From contig NZ_QRVE01000003.1 of the NCBI RefSeq assembly GCF_003462685.1, forward strand, positions 62,001 to 126,000: a stretch of DNA of 64,000 nucleotides. Direction: 5' to 3'. Positions 57,828-64,000 of this stretch are shown one piece after another (the stretch's first letter is position 1; each line of letters begins with the position of its first letter). The stretch comes from Collinsella sp. AF23-4AC. Its GTDB lineage: Bacteria; Actinomycetota; Coriobacteriia; Coriobacteriales; Coriobacteriaceae. Both the position numbers and the translations under genes were made by a program. The notes below the pieces were generated by a model. The model saw nothing but the letters and a program-made list of their open reading frames with translations, was not told the origin of the DNA and did not search any database.

Positions 57828-59803
57828 TGGTCTCGCCTCCATTCAAAGAAGGCGCCGGCGATCGCCATCGTCTCGTCGTCCACCACGCGCTCCTTCGAGG
57901 TGTGGCTGCTCTCCTCTTCGGAGCCCACGTTGCCCGTCACCGCGGTGGTCTGCTCCTGCACAATGGGGTAGCCGTCATCGTCGCGTACATAGGTGGTCTG
58001 ACCACGCTTGTCGTGCCCTACGTGGTCACAGATGGCCATAAATATCTTGTAATCCTGGAAGGTACCGTCCTTGCAGTATGCCTCTTCCTCACTGTCCCAG
58101 CGTCTCAGCACAAGGACGGATGTCTGCACGCCCACGTTGGGTTGGAACGCATCCGGGTGCATGTCTACCGAACCCAGGATCTGCGCATGGCGCAAAATCC
58201 ACTGGCGCACGTAGCCCAGACCCGGGTTGCCCAGGATGCCGTTGGGAATGACGAGCGCCGCCACACCCACGCCGGGCTCAAGCAGGCGGATACACCGCTC
58301 GATGAAGAGGATCTCGGGCGGCTGAGATGAGAAGAGCTTGGGTTCCATGCTCCACTCGGCATCTTCCTCGGACCACGACCAGGTGTGTCCAAGGTCGAAG
58401 GATTCCAGAATCGCCGGGTCTTCGATAGGAATCTTGGAGCCAAAAGGTGGGTTGGTCATAATCGCCGTAACGCCGTGCCCCGGCTGCAGCGCCTTATTTG
58501 CCGCAATGTCGGCGGCGTCCAGGCGCAGCGCCTTTTGCAGTTTGGGTTCAAAGCCCGAGAACGGCTCGAGCGAGTTGGCGTGGAACAGCTGTCCGGTGCC
58601 GTCGTTGTTCATAACCATATTCATCTTGGAGGCACGCACTAGGATGGGATCAAAGTCGATGCCCACGATATGCTTGGACAGGAACTCGCGCTTGCGCGCG
58701 ATCAGAGCCTCTTGCTTGGCTGCTTTGCTGCGCCCGCTCACCTCGACGGAGTCTCTGATCTTCTCAAGCACGTAATTCATGGCCGTGACCAAAAAGCCGC
58801 AGGTGCCCATGGCGGGGTCGAGGATGACGTCGTTTTCGGACGGGTCGACCATCCGCACCATCATGTGGCACATGTTGCGCGGCGTGAAGAACTGGCCCTT
58901 GTCACCACGCAGGTTGGAGCCCACGATTGTCTCGTACGCGTGGCCCTTAACGTCCACGTCGCTCTCGAGCAGGGAATACATTTGCAGCTGCGCCACGATG
59001 TAGGCGAGCACATCGTCGGTTAATGCGATGCGCTCGTCGGCCTTGAAGATGGTCTCGTACGACTGCTTGACGTTTCCAAAGAGTGCCTCGATGCGCTTGC
59101 GGCACTTCTTCTTACCCGCGGCGCCCTGGCGCTCGGTTGGCGTGATGTAGAACGTTGGCGTCTCGGAGTCGCGCTCATCCTGGATTTTGCAGAAGATGAT
59201 CTTGAGCAGTTCAAGGAATGCCTCGGCCTTTTGGATGCCTTGGTTTCCGGCGATGTAGTTGTGACAGCGGCGGAACGAGTACAGCAGCGAGTCACTGGCG
59301 GCGGGGCGCAACTGGTCGAAGCGCGGCGCGTCGTCGGGTACCTCGCCACCAGCATGTGGCAGATCGGGCACGGCCTCGGGGCCGCGCTTGCCGGCATCGT
59401 CCACCACGTAACGGAAGGTAAGCAACTCGTCGCCGTTGGTCCACATGCCATAGGTCGAGTTCATGCAGGCAGACGCATAGGAGTGCATTTGATCTACGCC
59501 GTCTTTTTTGCCTTTGGCCTTGGTCTTGGGGTCTTTGCACTCGACGATGATGTGGATGTTTTCCTGGGTGTGCGCTTTTCCCGGCTCCCAGATGGCGACG
59601 TCGACCGCTTTTCGGTTGCTGCCGAACTTGATCGACTCCTCGACCCCGATCTGCTCCTTCTTGTAACCGTACTCACGCACGAGGGACTTTAGGATTTCCT
59701 GGCGCACTCGCTCCTCGGGGGTGTCCCTGCGCTGCGTCACGCCGTCGATGAAGTCCAGTATAGTCTCCGGCTGGATGACCGAAGTCTTGCTCACTTGCGA
59801 CAT
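57824..59803 (-). CDS. hsdM: N6-adenine DNA methyltransferase fused to an HsdR_N-type nuclease domain
   Basis: 659 residues. Residues about 28-135 resemble the HSDR_N nuclease fold: TPEERVRQEILKSLV, EESIKFG, AVDVAIW (Asp68), HIIVECK (Glu88, Lys90), a PD-(D/E)XK site. The HsdM part follows: RGDKGQFFTPRNMCHMMV (299-316), SAM motif DPAMGTCGF (329-337, with Cys where Gly is usual) and catalytic NPPF (451-454). No HsdR helicase motor is in the operon, so cleavage, if any, would come from the fused domain as in type IIB/IIG enzymes. It starts 1 nt into the stop of the small regulator gene (TAATG). Confidence 0.9.
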   Translation of the reverse strand: MSQVSKTSVIQPETILDFIDGVTQRRDTPEERVRQEILKSLVREYGYKKEQIGVEESIKFGSNRKAVDVAIWEPGKAHTQENIHIIVECKDPKTKAKGKKDGVDQMHSYASACMNSTYGMWTNGDELLTFRYVVDDAGKRGPEAVPDLPHAGGEVPDDAPRFDQLRPAASDSLLYSFRRCHNYIAGNQGIQKAEAFLELLKIIFCKIQDERDSETPTFYITPTERQGAAGKKKCRKRIEALFGNVKQSYETIFKADERIALTDDVLAYIVAQLQMYSLLESDVDVKGHAYETIVGSNLRGDKGQFFTPRNMCHMMVRMVDPSENDVILDPAMGTCGFLVTAMNYVLEKIRDSVEVSGRSKAAKQEALIARKREFLSKHIVGIDFDPILVRASKMNMVMNNDGTGQLFHANSLEPFSGFEPKLQKALRLDAADIAANKALQPGHGVTAIMTNPPFGSKIPIEDPAILESFDLGHTWSWSEEDAEWSMEPKLFSSQPPEILFIERCIRLLEPGVGVAALVIPNGILGNPGLGYVRQWILRHAQILGSVDMHPDAFQPNVGVQTSVLVLRRWDSEEEAYCKDGTFQDYKIFMAICDHVGHDKRGQTTYVRDDDGYPIVQEQTTAVTGNVGSEEESSHTSKERVVDDETMAIAGAFFEWRRDQ

Positions 59804-60030
59804 TACGATTCCGTCCTTCCAACCTTGGTGTTGGTATCAACGCGTGCGGGGCCGCCCGATGCGACGCCCATCTCGCGGCTAATCAAATCTTTAAGAAATC
59901 CCTGCTTGTTTTCCTGTGCGGAGAGGAATGACCAAATCTCCTCTTCGGCGGGATAGAACCGCAGACAGAACTGCTGGGTCTTGTCGTGCTTGTACTTACG
60001 ATCGGCTCGCTTCTGAGCTTCTGACGGCAT
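59803..60030 (-). CDS. Small basic protein, possible ribbon-helix-helix regulator of the R-M operon
   Basis: 75 residues. AQKRADRKYKHDKTQQFCLRFYPAEEEIWSFLSAQENKQGFLKDLI has the strand-helix-helix layout of short DNA-binding proteins found next to methylase and mobile genes. The ATG at 60030 follows GGGAGGTG. First gene of the operon under a promoter containing a palindrome, which fits autorepression. Family assignment is by shape only. Confidence 0.75.
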   Translation of the reverse strand: MPSEAQKRADRKYKHDKTQQFCLRFYPAEEEIWSFLSAQENKQGFLKDLISREMGVASGGPARVDTNTKVGRTES

Positions 60031-60069
60031 AGCACCTCCCAAGGACATAGCTTAGCCATAATAGGAATT

Positions 60070-60098
60070 AGTATAGGTCTACACCTATATGTAGACAA
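60070..60098 (-). promoter_or_regulatory. R-M operon promoter with palindromic operator
   Basis: On the minus strand -35 TTGTCT, 17-nt spacer, -10 TATACT. The inverted repeat GTCTACA-N6-TGTAGAC (60077-60096) fills the space from inside the -35 to the spacer end, an ideal repressor site. Confidence 0.7.
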
Positions 60099-60490
60099 GC
60101 AAAATATCACGAATCAGCAGGTAAAGGATGATTTTTAATTAAAGAAATAGAAGCCAACAAATGTAAAAACGGCCTCTAAGACATTGGACGTTTTTACGGT
60201 TGAGGAAGGTGGAGCTTGAGAAATGATCCGCCATGAGCGCTCCCTGCCGCTCGTGCATGGAGTGGCAGGGAACTATTTTTGTTGTATGAGACTGCCGTCT
60301 CGCAAGGTTGCAATGCCCGATTGGATGTCGACTTCAGTTGGATCAACCATATGCGCTGTTGCCTGACGCTGCGCGATGCCAGACGACGGAGGATGCGTCC
60401 TATCACGACTGGTAGTCAGGCACATTCTGGGCTAGTTGCGAACTTGGCTTGGAATGTGCCTGTTTGGCAGAATCGAAATCGCGAGCCATA
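60099..60490. other. Spacer between the R-M operon and the AlbA_2 gene
   Basis: About 390 bp, no convincing gene. Hairpins: GTAAAAACG/CGTTTTTAC at 60163-60197, TCCCTGCC/GGCAGGGA at 60241-60271 followed by ACTATTTTTG, and AGGCACATTC/GAATGTGCCT at 60419-60461. One or more may end the AlbA_2 transcript. Confidence 0.5.
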
Positions 60491-62164
60491 TCACTCGACT
60501 ATGTGCCACTCAGCTGCCGAAGTGCTTCCAGCGTTGGTGATGCGGCCAGCTTTCCGTAGGCTTTGGAGCAGATAGCTTACATGGTCGCCTTTTTGCTTTG
60601 CCGTAAGGTCTGCCGGCAAGGCATGATCCAGCCCTGCGATAATCTCCGCTCTTGAACATGGGCGCACGCGCAGGAGCTCCAAGATCAACTCCTTGAAGAC
60701 GCTATTGTCTACGCCCTTGTTTCGCACATACTCGCTGTGGGCACCGGTGGCTGCTGCCACCTCGGCTGAGACCGTCAGTTTGGGGTAACGGCCCCTAACG
60801 AGGCCTTGTTCGTGAAGCAGACGTGACTGTTCCTTTGTGACGGGTAGTCCCTTCTGAACGAGGTCCAACAGCAGCACTGTCACCAAATCAAGATTTCGAT
60901 TGCTTGCGAGAAGTCGAGAATAGTCCTCGTTGAGAACCGTACCGTACAGCGTTACGGCAACGCGCCCAATCTCAGATAGATCGTAGGTGGGCATTGGTAA
61001 TAGGCGGTTGCGCTGAATATCGAAGACGTTGCGAATGCCTATGGCGCTGCGGTCCATCATGCCTGTTTTGTTCATAGCGCTTGAAAGCAGGGGGTTACGG
61101 TAGTAGGGCGGCTTGTAGCCGCTCGCGAGCGCGTTCTCTATCGTCTCGGGGATAAAGGCACCCTCGTTCTTGAATATAAGCTTGTCCTCATACTCAAGGA
61201 CATTGATCTTTCCTGACATCCTGAAATCTTGATGCGCAATAGCGTTGTGGAGAAGTTCTCGAATGACTTCGGGACTGTAGCGATGCGCTTCGGTGGGAAA
61301 TAGCGTCTCTTCGCGGTCGAAGAAGCGATACTTTTCGTTTCTTATCTTTCCCAGGATACGATCGACCTGCAGAATGAAGGGCGGCTCAAAGTGTTCATAG
61401 GCCATAGTGGAGCCGTCGCTCGCGTAGAGCGTCCAAGTGATGCGCGGCTCAATGCCACCCAGAAAGACACTCGATTCCGGTTTGCCCAGAAGAACGAGCG
61501 CCGCATTGCTCACGTGGCCGTGGATCACAAGCGCCATCTTGCTAAGGATAGATTCTTCGTCGAGGCTACGAACGGCAGGCTGGCTTTCTCCGAACTTTTC
61601 GACGAATTTGGAGCATGCAAAGCTAACTGCATCTGGATCAAGGTCACCGAAGTTTGCCTCGTAGGCAATCTGGCGCGACCAGTCGGGCCGGCTCTGCCCG
61701 TAAATGGCGTCGAGTTTGAACTTGGGCATCTCTACGAGGGACTCATTCTCTCGTGACCAAGGGATTCCGTGCCAAGTCGTTGGCGTTGCGAAGCTGCCAG
61801 CCGGTATCTGGAAAGCAATGACTCTTTTGTCATCAACCTCAAACTCGTAAATCTCTTCGAAAGTCATGCCGTTGTTGGTGTATTGGGCGATTTCGTGCTT
61901 TAGGCGTCGCAGGCCGACACTTGGCGATTGGGGTTCTTTACGGTAGGCGGTTCCCTTTATCTTGCGGTCGTTTGAAATGCCAAAGAAAAGCCATCCGCAC
62001 TCTGCCTTGCGTAAATTGGCCTCGTTGCTGAGGGCGGAGAAATACCTGCCAATGTCCTCGAAGTCATAGTTCTGCTTTGCTGCCTTGTATTCGACGACCT
62101 CGGTCTCGACGTCTGCAATGATGCGCAGAAGTAGGGAGGGCATTTCGCTCGTTTTCCGTATCAT
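60491..62164 (-). CDS. AlbA_2/Schlafen-type ATP-binding protein, putative regulator
   Basis: 557 residues. N-terminal AlbA_2 (AAA_4) domain: EVVEYKAAKQNYDFEDIGRYFSALSNEANLRKAECGWLFFGI (about 22-64). A HATPase_c_4 region follows near 310-400 (SPEVIRELLHNAIAHQDF, GMMDRSAIGIRNVF) and a C-terminal winged-helix-like part. Such proteins often sit in defence islands beside R-M genes, where some act as regulators or effectors. ATG at 62164 behind GGAG. Its promoter region carries repeated CTAATGTAA motifs. Confidence 0.82.
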   Translation of the reverse strand: MIRKTSEMPSLLLRIIADVETEVVEYKAAKQNYDFEDIGRYFSALSNEANLRKAECGWLFFGISNDRKIKGTAYRKEPQSPSVGLRRLKHEIAQYTNNGMTFEEIYEFEVDDKRVIAFQIPAGSFATPTTWHGIPWSRENESLVEMPKFKLDAIYGQSRPDWSRQIAYEANFGDLDPDAVSFACSKFVEKFGESQPAVRSLDEESILSKMALVIHGHVSNAALVLLGKPESSVFLGGIEPRITWTLYASDGSTMAYEHFEPPFILQVDRILGKIRNEKYRFFDREETLFPTEAHRYSPEVIRELLHNAIAHQDFRMSGKINVLEYEDKLIFKNEGAFIPETIENALASGYKPPYYRNPLLSSAMNKTGMMDRSAIGIRNVFDIQRNRLLPMPTYDLSEIGRVAVTLYGTVLNEDYSRLLASNRNLDLVTVLLLDLVQKGLPVTKEQSRLLHEQGLVRGRYPKLTVSAEVAAATGAHSEYVRNKGVDNSVFKELILELLRVRPCSRAEIIAGLDHALPADLTAKQKGDHVSYLLQSLRKAGRITNAGSTSAAEWHIVE

Positions 62165-62175
62165 GACACTCCATA

Positions 62176-62225
62176 TAATGTAATTTTATCCGCAACTAAT
62201 GTAATTATATCTCCTGTTACATTAG
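62176..62225. promoter_or_regulatory. Repeated TAATGTAA operator-like sites before the AlbA_2 gene
   Basis: TAATGTAATT (62176-62185), CTAATGTAATT (62196-62206) and its inverse TTACATTAG (62217-62225). The last two form an inverted repeat, 9-bp arms. They lie 12 to 61 nt upstream of the ATG. Confidence 0.65.
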
Positions 62226-62348
62226 CCGCCCGTGCATAAGGCTGTAGGCCGACTGTAAGGTCATATATTTCAGTGCATATAATGTCTGTACTTTTAATTT
62301 ACCTCGCAGATTAGCTGCCAGGGGAAACGGAAAATAATGTGTCTTCTT

Positions 62349-62399
62349 CTAATGTAATTTCGCATGTAGCTTCGCGGATAACGCGTGAAATTACATTAG
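62349..62399. repeat. 13-bp inverted repeat with the CTAATGTAA motif
   Basis: CTAATGTAATTTC (62349-62361) and GAAATTACATTAG (62387-62399) are perfect complements with a 25-nt loop. Same motif as the sites at 62176-62225. Confidence 0.75.
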
Positions 62400-62562
62400 T
62401 ACACGGAACTATTGCCGCCTGCTGCGGTGACGCTGCTGTCCATCTTCGTTGCCCGCTCCAATTCCAAAATGTTAGGTTCATGCCTGCTGCCCATACTTGC
62501 ACCTGCGCACGGTACAATGGTTGGGTTACGACCAACGTGCCAATAACCAAAAAGGAGCCGCT

Positions 62563-63909
62563 ATGATCGATCGCTATACCCGCCCGGAGATGGGACACAT
62601 CTTCTCCCTCGAGAACAAGTACGCCATTTGGCAGGAGATCGAGGTTCTGGCCTGCGAGGCCCAGGCGGAGCTCGGTAAGATCGGTATTTCCAAAGACGAG
62701 GCCCAGTGGATCCGCGATCATGCCAACTTTGAGAAGGCGAAGGTCGATGAGATCGAGGAAGTCACGCGCCACGACGTCATTGCCTTCCTGACCAACATGA
62801 AGGAATACATCGATGCCGATGTTCCCGAGGGCGACCCCAAGCCCAGCCGCTGGGTTCACTATGGCATGACCAGCTCCGATCTGGGCGACACGGCTCTGTG
62901 CTACCAGCTCACCCAGGCCTGCGACTTGATCATCGAGGACGTCAAGAAGCTCGGCGAGATTTGCAAGCGTCGCGCCTTTGAGGAGCGCAATACGCTCTGT
63001 GCCGGCCGCACTCATGGTATCCACGCCGAGCCGATGACCTTCGGCATGAAGTTTGGCTCTTGGGCCTGGGAGCTCAAGCGCGATCTGGATCGTCTTGAGG
63101 ACGCCCGCAAGAATGTTGCCTTCGGCGCCATCTCGGGCGCTGTCGGCACCTACAGCTCCATCGAGCCGTTTGTCGAGGAGTATGTCTGCGAGCACCTGGG
63201 CCTGGTTCACGACCCGCTGTCCACGCAGGTTATTAGCCGCGACCATCACGCCTATCTCGCCGGTGTTCTTGCCACCACGGCGGCCACCTGCGAGCGCATC
63301 GCTACCGAGGTTCGCAATCTGCAGAAGACCGATACCCTCGAGGCCGAGGAGCCGTTCCGCAAGGGTCAAAAGGGCAGCTCCGCCATGCCGCACAAGCGCA
63401 ACCCCATCACCATGGAGAAGGTCTGCGGCCTGTCGCGCGTCGTGAAGGCCAACGCGCAGGTTGCCTTCGACAACGTCGCCCTGTGGCACGAGCGTGACAT
63501 TTCGCACTCCTCTGCCGAGCGCGTCGCCCAGGCCGATAGTTTCATCGCGCTCGACCACATGTTCCAGTGCCTCATCCGCGTTATCGACGGCCTGCAGTTG
63601 TATCCCGCTCGCATGATGGCCAACCTCAACAAGACACGCGGCCTCATTTTTTCCTCCAAGGTCCTGCTGGCCCTCGTCGACACGGGCATCACCCGCGAGG
63701 ACGCGTACGCCATTGTGCAGGAGAACGCCATGGCAACCTGGCACGAGGTACAGGATTGCGTCTCCGGCCCCACCTTTAAGGAGCGTCTCGAGGCTGATCC
63801 GCGCTGCACCGTCAGCCAGGAGAAGCTCGACGAGATCTTTGATCCGTGGGACTTCCTCACCCGCATCGACACGGTCTTCGATCGTCTGGAGCAGCTGAGC
63901 TTCGAGTAG
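62563..63909 (+). CDS. purB: Adenylosuccinate lyase
   Basis: 448 residues. Splits adenylosuccinate to AMP and SAICAR to AICAR. Fumarase-superfamily segments: TSSDLGDTALCYQL, GRTHGIHAEPMTFG (catalytic His) and the signature KGSSAMPHKRNP. The ATG at 62563 follows AAAGGAG; a longer in-frame reading has no site. Marks the right border of the defence island. Confidence 0.97.
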   Translation: MIDRYTRPEMGHIFSLENKYAIWQEIEVLACEAQAELGKIGISKDEAQWIRDHANFEKAKVDEIEEVTRHDVIAFLTNMKEYIDADVPEGDPKPSRWVHYGMTSSDLGDTALCYQLTQACDLIIEDVKKLGEICKRRAFEERNTLCAGRTHGIHAEPMTFGMKFGSWAWELKRDLDRLEDARKNVAFGAISGAVGTYSSIEPFVEEYVCEHLGLVHDPLSTQVISRDHHAYLAGVLATTAATCERIATEVRNLQKTDTLEAEEPFRKGQKGSSAMPHKRNPITMEKVCGLSRVVKANAQVAFDNVALWHERDISHSSAERVAQADSFIALDHMFQCLIRVIDGLQLYPARMMANLNKTRGLIFSSKVLLALVDTGITREDAYAIVQENAMATWHEVQDCVSGPTFKERLEADPRCTVSQEKLDEIFDPWDFLTRIDTVFDRLEQLSFE

Positions 63910-63952
63910 GGTTGACCTAATTCGACCGCCTGCGGATGCATTTCAACCATTG

Positions 63953-63986
63953 GCGCCTTGCCCGTTTTGGGCAAGGCGCTTTTTTC
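63953..63986 (+). terminator. Terminator behind purB
   Basis: GCGCCTTGCCC pairs perfectly with GGGCAAGGCGC around 5 nt, followed by TTTTTT. Confidence 0.92.
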
Positions 63987-64000
63987 ACTGCCGCATTGGC

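Noticed and set aside
60279..60575. A 98-codon plus-strand frame left of and overlapping the AlbA_2 gene
   Set aside because: No ribosome binding site, crosses hairpins and overlaps the end of a well-supported gene.

Overview
The window is about 64 kb of high-GC bacterial chromosome centred on the replication origin. Gene content, the order dnaA-dnaN-recF-DUF721-gyrB-gyrA, GTG/TTG starts and protein style point to an actinobacterium of class Coriobacteriia, most likely Collinsella or a close relative. That placement is inferred from recall; no search was run. There is no rRNA operon and no CRISPR array.

Layout. 1-2063: start of a secreted GH31 glycosidase running off the left edge, then a gene-poor stretch with two related hairpins. 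2064-16681: minus-strand block of carAB, a membrane protein, an ABC exporter, a NUDIX hydrolase, purD, purA, dnaB, and rplI-rpsR-ssb-rpsF. 17177-18775: two tRNA-Ser genes, then a nuclease-like gene between 79-bp inverted repeats. 18909-20850: a TRIC-type channel and a bactofilin-like membrane protein on the plus strand. 20980-24306: typA, two unknown genes and a DUF151 nuclease. 24491-24791: tRNA Ile-Ala-Ile. 25084-36220: gyrA, gyrB, DUF721/DciA, recF, dnaN, dnaA and, directly in front of dnaA, a GHKL ATPase with a Gln/Pro-rich linker and a winged helix.

The origin region. Intergenic DNA on both sides of dnaA carries a repeated 14-mer containing a DnaA-box-like 9-mer. To its right, on the plus strand, lie rpmH, rnpA, yidD, yidC, jag, rsmG, three perfect parS sites, parA, parB and a small membrane protein. 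Most genes on both sides point away from dnaA, as expected for leading-strand genes at an origin. The rsmG-parB stretch is visibly more AT-rich than its surroundings.

The right part holds rlmN, ddl, a DnaQ-DinG fusion, two tandem WYL regulators (PafBC-like), an M28-peptidase-like membrane protein with a huge disordered insert, and a large LPXTG adhesin with a probable thioester domain and SpaA-type repeats. A probable defence island (56427-62400) follows between tRNA-Gly and purB. It has a nuclease-methylase fusion, an HsdS specificity subunit, a small regulator-like protein under a promoter with a palindromic operator, and a Schlafen/AlbA_2-type protein preceded by a repeated CTAATGTAA motif.

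The most interesting unexplained items are: the palindrome-flanked nuclease cassette at 17508-18775; the GHKL/Q-rich/winged-helix gene ahead of dnaA; the R-M locus without an HsdR motor; two hairpins with an identical 16-nt loop and covarying stems near carB; a 136-bp palindrome downstream of gyrA; and inverted T-arm fragments behind two tRNA terminators.
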